A stretch of 11,525 nucleotides of DNA from Pseudomonadota bacterium (GTDB lineage Bacteria > Pseudomonadota > Alphaproteobacteria > Sphingomonadales > Sphingomonadaceae): NCBI GenBank assembly GCA_023422695.1, contig JAFAGN010000033.1, positions 1 to 11,525 on the forward strand, written 5' to 3'. The notes beneath the pieces are model-generated. The model had not been told where the DNA came from, did not search any database, and saw only the letters and a list, made by a program, of their open reading frames with translations. How positions within the stretch are numbered: the first letter of the stretch is position 1; each line of letters begins with the position of its first letter. The position numbers and the translations under genes were made by a program. This document shows, one piece after another, positions 1 through 7,713 of this stretch.

Positions 1-71
1 GGCGGGGGCCGCCATCGGCCTTTTCCTGCGTCGCTGCGTAAACCGACAGCGGCCCCCGCCTTCGCGGGGGC
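1..71. repeat. GC-rich inverted-repeat cluster (REP-like)
   Basis: Two alternative hairpins share one arm. GGCGGGGGCC at 1-10 is the exact reverse complement of 51-60. In addition, GCCCCCGC at 52-59 pairs perfectly with GCGGGGGC at 64-71 around a CTTC loop. The compact 52-71 element has the look of the short palindromes I recall as scattered between genes in sphingomonad genomes; that is recollection, not a search. It could act as a terminator for a gene upstream of the window, but no T-run follows it. I see no gene in 1-174. Confidence 0.6.
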
Positions 72-113
72 GACGGCTAGTTATGGTCGAAAGCGGCCGC
101 CGCCCCGCATAAA

Positions 114-127
114 TATAGTCTTGACTA
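114..127. promoter_or_regulatory. Candidate operator palindrome overlapping a -10-like box
   Basis: TAGTC-TT-GACTA at 116-127 is a perfect inverted repeat (5-bp arms, 2-nt centre) in the only AT-rich patch ahead of the first operon. TATAGT at 114-119 resembles a -10 box and overlaps the left arm. I could not find a convincing -35 at the right distance. The third gene of the operon encodes a TetR regulator, and this family commonly binds short palindromes over its own promoter. That this is the TetR operator is inference. Confidence 0.35.
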
Positions 128-174
128 ACTTTTGTTCTCCGATCAGCCTTTGCCCGCGGGCGGAGGAGAAAGTC

Positions 175-1428
175 ATGAGCTGGAGCAACTGGTCGGGCAG
201 CGTCACCGCGCCCGTACACATCGCCCGCCCGCACAGCGAGGACGAGCTCGCCGCGCTGATCCGCAGCGCGCACAAGCTGCGCGTCACCGGCGCCGGGCAC
301 AGCTTCATGCCGCTGTGCGAATCGGACGAGCTGATCGTCAGCCTCGACGCCATGGCGGGCGTGATGCACATCGCCGCCGACCGGCAGACCGCGCGCATCC
401 CCGCGGGTTGGAGCATCCGCCGCCTGACCGCGGCGCTGTGGGACGAGGGGTTGGCGCTGGCCAATCAGGGTGACGTCAATCCGCAGTCGCTCGCCGGGGC
501 GATGGCGACGGGGACGCACGGCACCGGGGTCGATCTCGGTTCGCTCGCCACCTTTGCGCGCGGGTTTCGGTTGATCGGCGCCGATGGCGAGGCGCATTGG
601 TGCGATGCCGACACCAACCCCGACCTATATCAGGCGCAGCGGCTGTCGCTCGGGCTGTTCGGGGTGGCGACCGAAATCGAGGTTGCGGTCGTCCCGGCCT
701 TTCACCTGTCCGAGCGGATCGAAAAGCGCCGCTGGGCCGAAATCCGCGAAAGCTATGACGAACTGACGCAGCAGCACCGGCACGTCGAATTCTGGTTCTT
801 TCCGCACAGCGACGACGTGATCCTGAAAACGCTCGACCTGTGCGATCCCTGCGACCCGCCGCCGACCACGACCGATATGGAGGAGGCGAGCTTTCGCCGC
901 ATTCTCAACATTTCGGCGCGGCTGCCCTTTCTGACCCCGACGCTGCAAAGGCTGATGATGAAAAGCGGGATTTCGGGTCGCCGCCGCGGTCCCGCGCATC
1001 TGGTCTTTCCATCGGACCGCACGATCCGCTTTGAGGAAATGGAATATGAAATGCCGCGCGCCGCCGGGCTCGACACGCTGGCCGAAGTCGTCGGCTGGAT
1101 CCGACGCAAACGCCTGCCGGTCACCTTCCCGTTCGAATTTCGCACCGTCGCCGCCGACGACATCTGGATGAGCCCGATGAATGCCGGTCCCGTGGCGGCG
1201 ATTTCGATGCACCAATATGCCAAAATGCCGTGGCAAAATCTTTTCGCCGAGGCCGAGGCGATCTTTCGCAGCCATGGCGGGCGCCCGCACTGGGCCAAAC
1301 GCCACACGCTGACCCGCGCCGACGTCGCCGCGCTTTATCCGATGGCGGGGCGCTACAACGCCGTCCGCCGCGCCGCCGACCCGGGCGGCAAATTCCTCAA
1401 CCCGCATCTCGAAAGCCTGTTTGCATGA
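175..1428 (+). CDS. FAD-linked sugar-lactone oxidase (D-arabinono-1,4-lactone oxidase family)
   Basis: This 417-residue flavoprotein belongs to the vanillyl-alcohol-oxidase/PCMH fold. Family members oxidise aldonolactones or alditols, usually with O2, giving H2O2. The N-terminal FAD domain (about residues 10-145) has TGAGHSF at 38-44, where His42 is the expected site of covalent FAD attachment, and GTHGTG at 113-118. The C-terminal ALO domain ends in the typical DPGGKFLNP block (about 402-410). I chose ATG 175 over the in-frame TTG at 121 because GGAGG at 162-166 lies 8 nt upstream and the product then begins at the conserved domain. The stop overlaps the next start (ATGA), so it is coupled to the PLP enzyme. 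The family is clear but the substrate is not: L-gulonolactone, D-arabinonolactone, xylitol or another polyol are all possible. No signal peptide is evident, so it is probably cytoplasmic. Confidence 0.85.
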   Translation: MSWSNWSGSVTAPVHIARPHSEDELAALIRSAHKLRVTGAGHSFMPLCESDELIVSLDAMAGVMHIAADRQTARIPAGWSIRRLTAALWDEGLALANQGDVNPQSLAGAMATGTHGTGVDLGSLATFARGFRLIGADGEAHWCDADTNPDLYQAQRLSLGLFGVATEIEVAVVPAFHLSERIEKRRWAEIRESYDELTQQHRHVEFWFFPHSDDVILKTLDLCDPCDPPPTTTDMEEASFRRILNISARLPFLTPTLQRLMMKSGISGRRRGPAHLVFPSDRTIRFEEMEYEMPRAAGLDTLAEVVGWIRRKRLPVTFPFEFRTVAADDIWMSPMNAGPVAAISMHQYAKMPWQNLFAEAEAIFRSHGGRPHWAKRHTLTRADVAALYPMAGRYNAVRRAADPGGKFLNPHLESLFA

Positions 1429-2573
1429 CCACCGACCACGACCTCCACGCCCATCTGATCGGCCAGCAAGGGTCGCGCGCCGACCTCAACACCCCGGTGC
1501 TGGTGCTCGACGTCGAGGCGCTCGACCGCAATATCGCGGCGATGGCGGCGCTGACGTCCCGCCGCGGCGTCGCGCTGCGCCCCCATGCCAAGACGCACAA
1601 GAGCGTCGAGATCGCCCAGCGCCAGATTGGTGCGGGCGCCGTCGGCGTGTGCTGCGCCAAGATCGGCGAGGCCGAGGCGCTGAGCGACGGCGGCGTGACG
1701 GGTATCCTGATCACGTCGCCGGTCGCGGCACCGCGCGCGATCGACCGGCTCGCGGCGCTCGCGCGCCGTGCCGTAGGGCTGATGGCGGTGGTCGACCATC
1801 CCAGCGTCGCCGAACGGCTTCAGGCGGCACTGGCCGCGGCGGAGGCGCGGCTCGATGTCATCATCGACATCGACCCCGGCATCGCGCGCACCGGTGTCGC
1901 GTCGGCGGAAGCCGCGGTGGCGCTCGCCGGGACGATCGCCGCCGCCCCGAACCTCGATTATCGCGGGGTGCAGTTCTACTGCGGGTCGCAGCAGCATATC
2001 GAAAGCTATGCCGACCGCCGCACCGCGATCGTCGAGCGCACCGCCTATCTGCAAAGCGTCATCGCGGTGCTGAGCGAGGCGGGTTTTGCGCCCGAAATCA
2101 TCACCGGATCGGGTACCGGAACCCACCGCATCGACCTCGACCTTGGCGTCTTCACCGAATTACAGGCGGGAAGTTACGTCTTCATGGACAAGCAATATCT
2201 CGACTGCGACCTCACTGGCGAAGGCGGGCCGCCGCCGTTCGCGGTGTCGCTGTCGGTGGACGCGCGCGTGGTCAGTGCCAACCACAGCGGCCTTGTCACG
2301 ATCGATTCGGGATACAAATCGCTGTCGACCGACGGCGGCGTGGCGGTGGTCCAGCGCGGCGCGCCCGATACCGCCTTCTTTGCCTTCATGGGCGACGAAC
2401 ATGCGGCCTTGATCGCGCCCGGCATCGGAACGCAGCTCGCGCCCGGTGATCCGGTCAGCCTGACCGTGCCGCACTGCGACCCGACGGTGAATCTCTACGA
2501 CAGCTATCATGTCGTCGCGGGCGATACGCTGACCGCCATCTGGCCGGTGAGCGCGCGCGGCCGGGCGCGGTGA
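1425..2573 (+). CDS. PLP-dependent D-threonine aldolase / DSD1-family enzyme
   Basis: This 382-residue fold-type III (alanine-racemase-like) PLP enzyme starts at ATG 1425, overlapping the upstream stop by 4 nt. The N-terminal barrel carries RPHAKTHK at 52-59; Lys56 is the expected Schiff-base lysine. GVCCAKIGEAE follows, a typical family block. The C-terminal domain ends with PHCDPTVNLYD at 349-359. His350 and Asp352 match the His-x-Asp metal pair described for D-threonine aldolase, whereas eukaryotic D-serine dehydratase uses His-x-Cys. This favours an aldolase that cleaves a beta-hydroxy-D-amino acid to glycine plus an aldehyde, for example D-threonine or 3-hydroxy-D-aspartate, using Mn2+ or Mg2+. 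Its partnership with a lactone oxidase is unexplained; the two may act on different parts of one substrate (inference). Family assignment is strong, exact substrate unknown. Confidence 0.85.
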   Translation: MTTDHDLHAHLIGQQGSRADLNTPVLVLDVEALDRNIAAMAALTSRRGVALRPHAKTHKSVEIAQRQIGAGAVGVCCAKIGEAEALSDGGVTGILITSPVAAPRAIDRLAALARRAVGLMAVVDHPSVAERLQAALAAAEARLDVIIDIDPGIARTGVASAEAAVALAGTIAAAPNLDYRGVQFYCGSQQHIESYADRRTAIVERTAYLQSVIAVLSEAGFAPEIITGSGTGTHRIDLDLGVFTELQAGSYVFMDKQYLDCDLTGEGGPPPFAVSLSVDARVVSANHSGLVTIDSGYKSLSTDGGVAVVQRGAPDTAFFAFMGDEHAALIAPGIGTQLAPGDPVSLTVPHCDPTVNLYDSYHVVAGDTLTAIWPVSARGRAR

Positions 2574-3217
2574 ACGCACCCGCAGCGACGAAGCGTCCGC
2601 CGCAGCAGGACCGGGCGCGCCAGACCCGCGCCCGGTTGCTCGACGTCGCGGGGGCGTTGCTGGCCGAGGTCGGGATCGAGCGGATTTCGACCAACATGAT
2701 CGCGGCGCGCGCCGGGCTGACCCCGCCCGCCCTCTACCGCTATTTCGGCGACAAATATGCGGTGCTGGAGGCGCTCGGGCGGCGGCTGATGGAGCGCCAG
2801 AACGCGGTACTCGAGGCATGGCTCGTGCGCTACGGGCCGGGCGGGATCGCCGCGGTGGCCGATCATATCGGCGATCTGCTCGCCCAAAACGCCGCGGTGA
2901 CGCGCGCCGAACCGGGGGCGGTGTGGATTTTGCGCGCGCTCCACGCCTCGCCGCGGCTCGTCCATATCCGGCTCGAATCGCACCGCCATGTGACCGACCG
3001 GCTGGTCGACGCCTGCGCCGCGCATCTCGCCGTACCCGACCGCCCGGCGCTGTGGTCGCGGCTCCGGCTGGCGGTCGAACTCGGCTTTGCCGCGGACGAA
3101 ATGCTGTACGAAGAAGATCGCGTTGCGCAGGCCGCGGTGCTGGCCGATGTCGCTGCAATGCTGCGTTTCGCGCTGCTCGACCTCGCCAGTCCTCCTCGCG
3201 CTGGCGGCGGGCAATAG
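2570..3217 (+). CDS. TetR/AcrR-family transcriptional regulator
   Basis: This 215-residue DNA-binding protein starts at GTG 2570, which overlaps the PLP enzyme stop as GTGA, so its translation is probably coupled. The N-terminal TetR helix-turn-helix spans about residues 20-66. The recognition region ISTNMIAARAGLT at 39-51 is followed by PPALYRYFGDKYAVL, the signature that closes the domain. The rest (about 75-215) is a variable helical ligand-binding and dimerisation domain that gives no ligand clue. As the last gene of the operon it is the likely local regulator of the lactone oxidase and aldolase genes. The perfect palindrome at 116-127 is the obvious candidate site, but this is inference. 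The RBS is weak, consistent with coupling to the upstream gene. Confidence 0.85.
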   Translation: MNAPAATKRPPQQDRARQTRARLLDVAGALLAEVGIERISTNMIAARAGLTPPALYRYFGDKYAVLEALGRRLMERQNAVLEAWLVRYGPGGIAAVADHIGDLLAQNAAVTRAEPGAVWILRALHASPRLVHIRLESHRHVTDRLVDACAAHLAVPDRPALWSRLRLAVELGFAADEMLYEEDRVAQAAVLADVAAMLRFALLDLASPPRAGGGQ

Positions 3218-3233
3218 AAGTGCATCGCGCCGC

Positions 3234-3270
3234 AAGCATGCTTCCCTTTCGGCAATCCACGCTTTAGAGG
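3234..3270 (+). promoter_or_regulatory. Short intergenic region with palindrome and mrcA ribosome-binding site
   Basis: Only 62 nt separate the TetR stop (3217) and the PBP1A start (3280). The gap holds a perfect 10-bp palindrome, AAGCATGCTT (3234-3243), and AGAGG (3266-3270) placed 9 nt before the ATG as the ribosome-binding site. I could not identify a convincing -35/-10 pair. No terminator with a T-run is visible after the TetR gene, so some read-through into mrcA is possible. Confidence 0.4.
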
Positions 3271-3279
3271 CTTGGCCCT

Positions 3280-5796
3280 ATGGTCGCCGACAGCACGTCC
3301 CATTTCCGCTTGCGTCTTCGCCGCGATAGTAACGCGGTGATCAGCTGGTTTCGCGACATGTGGACGCGGTGCTGGTTTCGCTGGCTCGGCTATCTGGCGC
3401 TCGCCGGGGTGCTGGGCATCGCGCTGATCTGGGCGGTGTTCGCGCGCGACCTGCCGTCGGTCGACCAGCTGCGCGACTATGAGCCGCCGCTGCCGACGAT
3501 GGTTCGCGACGGCGAGGGCAAGCCGGTGCACAGCTATGCGCGCGAACGCCGCGTCCAGCTGGAATATAGCGAATATCCGCAGCTTCTGGTGCGCTCGTTC
3601 CTCGCTGCGGAAGACAAGACCTTTTTCAGCCACGGCGGCATCGATTATCCGGGCATCGCCTCGGCGATCGTCACCAACCTGACCAACAGCGGTCGCCCGG
3701 TGGGCGCGTCGACGATCACCCAACAAGTCGCCAAGAATCTGCTGCTGACCAACGAGCTCAGCTATCGTCGCAAGGTGCGCGAGGCGATCCTGGCGATGCG
3801 CATCGAGGATGCACTGACCAAGGAGCAGATCCTCGAACTCTATTTGAACGAAATCCCGCTCGGTCGCCGCAGCTTCGGGGTGCAGGCCGCGAGCCGCGCC
3901 TATTTCGACAAGGATGTCGATCAGCTCCAGCTTCACGAAATGGCGTTTCTCGCGATTCTGCCCAAGGCGCCCGAAAAATATGGCCGGTCGCGGTTCGAAC
4001 GCGAGGCGCTGGCGCGGCGCAATTTCGTGCTCGGATCGATGGAAAGCAACGGGTGGATCACCGCAGCGCAGCGCGACGCCGCGCGCGCGATGCCGCTTGG
4101 CCTGACCAACAGCGGCAACCGCGCGATCGCGCAGGTCGGCGGCTATTATATGGAAGAGGTGCGGCGCCAGTTGATCGCGCAGTTCGGCGAAACCGCCGAC
4201 GACGGTCCGCTCAGCGTCTATGCCGGCGGGCTGTGGGTGCGCACTCCCTATGACGGCAAGATGCAGACCGGCGCGACGATGGCGCTCCGCAAGGGGCTTC
4301 AGCGCTACGACGCAGGCAAGGGCTGGTCGGGACCGATCGCGACGATCGAGGCCGACGATCAGTGGCAGAGCCGCCTCGCGTCGAGCTTCATCGGGATCGA
4401 CTACGACAATTGGCGCGTCGCCGCGGTGCTCTCGAAATCGGCGGGGGCGGCGCAGATCGGCTTTGCCAATGGCGACACCGGCACGTTGCCCGCCAGCGCG
4501 GCGACGCTCGGTTACCGCAAGACCGGCGGCAACGCCTTTTCGGCCATGCGCGCGGGCGATCTGATCGTCGTCAAATCGACCGGCGGCAGCAGCTATGCCT
4601 TGCGCAACATTCCCGAAGTCTCGGGCGGCATGGTGGTCGAAAGCCCGCATTCGGGGCGCATCTATGCGATGCAGGGCGGGTTCGACGTCCGCCTGTCGCC
4701 CTTCAACCGCGCGACGCAGGCCGAGCGGCAGCCGGGTTCAACGATCAAGCCCTTCGTCTATGCCGCGGCGCTCGACAATGGCATGACCCCCGCGACGATG
4801 ATCGTCGACGGGCCGTTCTGCGTCTATCAGGGCGCACGGTTCGGCAACAAATGCTTCCGCAACTTCGGCGGCGCGGGCGGATCGGGCGAGCATACGATGC
4901 GCTGGGGGCTTGAACAGTCGCGCAACCTGATGACGGTCAAGGCGGCAAGCCAGATCGGGATGGAGCCGATCGTCGAAACGATCAAGACGATGGGCATCGG
5001 CACCCACGAACCGTACCTCTCGACCGCGCTCGGTGCCGGGTCGACGACGGTGGAAAAAATCACCAATGCCTATGCGATGCTCGCCAACCATGGCCGCGAG
5101 CTGAAGCCGCGCGTCATCGACTATGCGCAGGACCGCCGAGGTAAGGTGATTTTTCCGCGCAACTGGAAAGCTTGCGAGGGCTGCAACAAAAAGGATTGGG
5201 ACGGCCGTCCGATGCCGCGCTTTGCCAAATCGGGCAAGCAGGTGATGGACCCGATCACAGCCTATCAGGTCGTCCATATGCTGGAAGGCGTCGTCCAGCG
5301 CGGCACCGCGGTGCGGCTGCGCGACCTCAATGTGCCGTTGTTCGGCAAGACCGGGACGACCACGGGTCCGAACGACGTGTGGTTCGTTGGCGGCACCCCC
5401 GATGTGATAGCGGGCATGTATATCGGTTTCGACCAGCCGCGCAGCATGGGCGGCTATGCCCAGGGCGGCAGCTATGCCGCGCCGATCTTCAAGGACTTCG
5501 CGCTGGCCGCGCTCGCCGATCGCCAGCCGATTCCGTTCGCGGCGCCCAAGGGCGTGCGGATGGTCCGCATCGATCGCCAGTCGGGCCGCCGCGTCTATGG
5601 CAGCTGGCCGGGCACCGATCCCAAGGCGTCGATCATCTGGGAGGCTTTCAAGCCCGAAAGCGAGCCGCGCCGGACGATCCGCGAAGAAGAAATCAAGCCG
5701 GTCAAGACGCCCAAGCGGCAGGATGCGCCGGTGCGGCAGGGTCCGGCAGGCCGCAGCGACAGCGACTTCCTCGACGATCGCGGCGGGATCATCTGA
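3280..5796 (+). CDS. mrcA: Penicillin-binding protein 1A (bifunctional peptidoglycan synthase)
   Basis: This 838-residue class A PBP polymerises lipid II into glycan strands and crosslinks the peptides in the periplasm. After a basic cytoplasmic N-terminus there is one membrane anchor (about residues 35-55). The GT51 glycosyltransferase domain follows: AAEDKTFFSHGGID with catalytic Glu111, then GASTITQQVAKN, the RRKVREA block and KEQILELYLNE. After an intermediate region, the transpeptidase domain has all three penicillin-binding motifs: STIK with nucleophile Ser487, SRN at 547-549 and KTGT at 690-693. The C-terminal tail (about 790-838) is charged and low in complexity. Length and motifs are normal and both activities should be intact. 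The mrcA-prfB order is, to my knowledge, common in alphaproteobacteria and supports the taxonomic placement of the left part. Confidence 0.95.
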   Translation: MVADSTSHFRLRLRRDSNAVISWFRDMWTRCWFRWLGYLALAGVLGIALIWAVFARDLPSVDQLRDYEPPLPTMVRDGEGKPVHSYARERRVQLEYSEYPQLLVRSFLAAEDKTFFSHGGIDYPGIASAIVTNLTNSGRPVGASTITQQVAKNLLLTNELSYRRKVREAILAMRIEDALTKEQILELYLNEIPLGRRSFGVQAASRAYFDKDVDQLQLHEMAFLAILPKAPEKYGRSRFEREALARRNFVLGSMESNGWITAAQRDAARAMPLGLTNSGNRAIAQVGGYYMEEVRRQLIAQFGETADDGPLSVYAGGLWVRTPYDGKMQTGATMALRKGLQRYDAGKGWSGPIATIEADDQWQSRLASSFIGIDYDNWRVAAVLSKSAGAAQIGFANGDTGTLPASAATLGYRKTGGNAFSAMRAGDLIVVKSTGGSSYALRNIPEVSGGMVVESPHSGRIYAMQGGFDVRLSPFNRATQAERQPGSTIKPFVYAAALDNGMTPATMIVDGPFCVYQGARFGNKCFRNFGGAGGSGEHTMRWGLEQSRNLMTVKAASQIGMEPIVETIKTMGIGTHEPYLSTALGAGSTTVEKITNAYAMLANHGRELKPRVIDYAQDRRGKVIFPRNWKACEGCNKKDWDGRPMPRFAKSGKQVMDPITAYQVVHMLEGVVQRGTAVRLRDLNVPLFGKTGTTTGPNDVWFVGGTPDVIAGMYIGFDQPRSMGGYAQGGSYAAPIFKDFALAALADRQPIPFAAPKGVRMVRIDRQSGRRVYGSWPGTDPKASIIWEAFKPESEPRRTIREEEIKPVKTPKRQDAPVRQGPAGRSDSDFLDDRGGII

Positions 5797-5857
5797 CCGC
5801 TTGTCTCTGACGGCTGAGCCTCTATGGCCGGTTTTTACTAGTTTCAGGAGCAAGGAC

Positions 5858-6985
5858 ATGCGCGCCGAAGCGCAGGATCATATCGACAAGATTGGCGCCG
5901 CGCTGGCGCTGCTGCGGCGTTTCCTCGACTGGGACCGCGCGGTACGGCGGCTCGACGAGCTGAATGCCAAGGTCGAGGATCCGACCCTGTGGAACGACGC
6001 CAAGGCCGCGCAAGAGGTGATGCGCGAACGCCGCCGTCTCGACGAGGCGATCAGCGCGACGCGCGCGATCGAAACCGAATGCGCCGATACGGCAGAGCTG
6101 ATCGAGCTCGCCGAAATGGAAGGCGACGAGGCGATGGTCGACGAGGCGATCGCCAGCCTCGCCGTGCTCGCGGCGCGCGCCGAAGAGGACAAGATCAAGG
6201 CGCTGCTCGCGGGCGAGGCCGATGCCAACGATTGCTATATCGAGGTTCATGCCGGCGCGGGCGGCACCGAAAGCCAGGACTGGGCCGAAATGCTCCAGCG
6301 GATGTACAGCCGCTGGGCCGAAAAGCGCGGCTTCAAGGTCGAGTTGGTCGAATATCAGGCGGGCGAACAGGCGGGCATCAAATCGGCAACGATGCTGATC
6401 AAGGGCGAGAATGCCTATGGCTATTCAAAGACCGAAAGCGGCGTCCACCGCCTGGTCCGCATTTCGCCCTACGACAGCTCGGCGCGGCGCCACACCAGCT
6501 TTTCTTCGGTCTGGGTCTATCCGGTGATCGACGACAATATCGATATCGAGATCAACGAAGGCGACCTCAAGATCGACACCTACCGCGCCTCGGGCGCTGG
6601 CGGCCAGCACGTCAACACCACCGATTCGGCGGTGCGCATCACGCACATTCCGACGGGCATCGTCGTCGCGAGCCAGAACGACCGCTCGCAGCACAAGAAC
6701 CGCGCGACCGCGATGGGGATGCTGAAGGCGCGGATGTACGAGGCCGAACTGCAAAAGCGCGAAGCCGCGGCGTCGGGCGAATATCAGGCCAAGACCGAAA
6801 TCGGCTGGGGCCACCAGATCCGCTCCTACGTCCTCCAGCCCTATCAGCTGGTGAAGGATCTGCGCACCGGGGTGACCTCGACCGCGCCCAGCGACGTGCT
6901 CGACGGCGCGCTCGATCCGTTCATGGCCGCGGCGCTGTCGCAGAAGGTGACGGGCGAAAAGGTCGAGGTCGAGGACATCGATTGA
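5858..6985 (+). CDS. prfB: Peptide chain release factor 2 (RF2)
   Basis: This 375-residue class I release factor ends translation at UGA and UAA. The start is ATG 5858, with AGGAG (5846-5850) 7 nt upstream. An N-terminal helical domain is followed by the core. The stop-codon recognition loop reads SPY at 203-205, where E. coli RF2 has SPF; I believe SPY is seen in other alphaproteobacterial RF2s but cannot check. The peptidyl-transferase motif GGQ lies at 248-250, close to its position in E. coli, so the protein is full length. At the site of the E. coli autoregulatory +1 frameshift, this gene reads straight through RRFLDWD (codons from 5915) with no UGA, so that control is absent. The 61-nt gap after mrcA has a weak promoter-like pair (TTGTCT 5801, TATGGC 5823). 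Its stop overlaps the next start (TGATG). Confidence 0.95.
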   Translation: MRAEAQDHIDKIGAALALLRRFLDWDRAVRRLDELNAKVEDPTLWNDAKAAQEVMRERRRLDEAISATRAIETECADTAELIELAEMEGDEAMVDEAIASLAVLAARAEEDKIKALLAGEADANDCYIEVHAGAGGTESQDWAEMLQRMYSRWAEKRGFKVELVEYQAGEQAGIKSATMLIKGENAYGYSKTESGVHRLVRISPYDSSARRHTSFSSVWVYPVIDDNIDIEINEGDLKIDTYRASGAGGQHVNTTDSAVRITHIPTGIVVASQNDRSQHKNRATAMGMLKARMYEAELQKREAAASGEYQAKTEIGWGHQIRSYVLQPYQLVKDLRTGVTSTAPSDVLDGALDPFMAAALSQKVTGEKVEVEDID

Positions 6986-7704
6986 TGAAGCGATCCGCCG
7001 CCGCCCTGCTCGCGTTCACGTCGCTGCTCGGCGGCTGCGATGCGCCATGGGACGACGGCGGCGATCGCACCGTGACGGCGCGCGAATTCCCGCCCGCCGA
7101 CCGCCCGGTGGCGCCGACGGTATCGACCAAATGGTCGACCGAAGAAGCGCGCGACCGCGTCAACGAGGCCGAGGATGTCATGGATTCGGCCGACGTCCGC
7201 CCCGGCATGACAGTCGCCGATATCGGCGCGGGCGACGGCTATTACACGGTGCGGTTGGCGCAGCGCGTCGGGGCGACCGGGCGCGTGCTGGCGCAGGACA
7301 TCATTCCCGAGGTGATCGAGCGCCTCGCCGACCGCGTCGCGCGTGAACGGCTCGACAATGTCTCGCTGAAACTCGGCGCGGTCGACGATCCGCGGCTGCC
7401 CGCCGCCAGTTTCGACCGCGTGTTCATGGTCCATATGTATCATGAAATCGGCGAGCCTTACGCCTTCCTGTGGCGCCTGCGCCCGGCGCTGCGCGCGGGC
7501 GGGCAGGTGATCGTCGTCGATGGCGATCGTCCGATCGCCGACCATGGCACGCCGTTCCGCCTGCTCGTCTGCGAGTTTGAGGCGGTGGGGTACAAGCTGG
7601 TGTCCTATGACGACAAACAGCACGCCGGGGGCTATCTCGCGCGCTTCGTGCCGGAGGGGAAGCGGCCGGAACCCGACTCTATTAAGGTGTGCGATAATCC
7701 GTAA
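6985..7704 (+). CDS. Class I SAM-methyltransferase-like protein with lipoprotein signal
   Basis: This 239-residue protein starts at ATG 6985, one base into the prfB stop (TGATG), so it is probably co-transcribed and coupled with prfB. The N-terminus is basic (MKRS), then hydrophobic, then SLLGGC. Cys18 sits in a lipobox-like context, which predicts an exported lipoprotein. From about residue 55 it has a Rossmann-type methyltransferase domain. Motif I is VADIGAGDGYY at 77-87, followed by an acidic strand end (LAQDI), and then FDRVFMVHMYHEIG and GGQVIVVDGDR. It resembles the exported predicted methyltransferases I recall from proteobacteria and Bacteroidetes. The substrate is unknown, and how SAM would be available outside the cytoplasm is unclear; the signal may be wrong or the fold may serve another role. 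It is intact and ends in TAA before the hairpin repeat. Confidence 0.75.
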   Translation: MKRSAAALLAFTSLLGGCDAPWDDGGDRTVTAREFPPADRPVAPTVSTKWSTEEARDRVNEAEDVMDSADVRPGMTVADIGAGDGYYTVRLAQRVGATGRVLAQDIIPEVIERLADRVARERLDNVSLKLGAVDDPRLPAASFDRVFMVHMYHEIGEPYAFLWRLRPALRAGGQVIVVDGDRPIADHGTPFRLLVCEFEAVGYKLVSYDDKQHAGGYLARFVPEGKRPEPDSIKVCDNP

Positions 7705-7713
7705 TCGTTTGAT

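Noticed and set aside
121..174. TTG start at 121 for the lactone oxidase
   Set aside because: It would add 18 residues with no family support and lies within the palindrome; ATG 175 has a strong GGAGG site at proper spacing.
2863..4650. 595-codon - strand open frame opposite the TetR and PBP1A genes
   Set aside because: Long antisense frames are common in GC-rich DNA. The composition is Arg/Ala-rich without domains, and the + strand genes carry full motif sets.
5456..5857. N-terminal extension of RF2 into the PBP1A gene
   Set aside because: Arg/Ser-rich out-of-frame translation of mrcA; ATG 5858 has a Shine-Dalgarno and gives the normal RF2 length.
4738..5859. 373-codon - strand frame opposite the PBP1A C-terminus
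   Set aside because: Same shadow effect; no recognisable motif and it fully overlaps the transpeptidase domain coding region.
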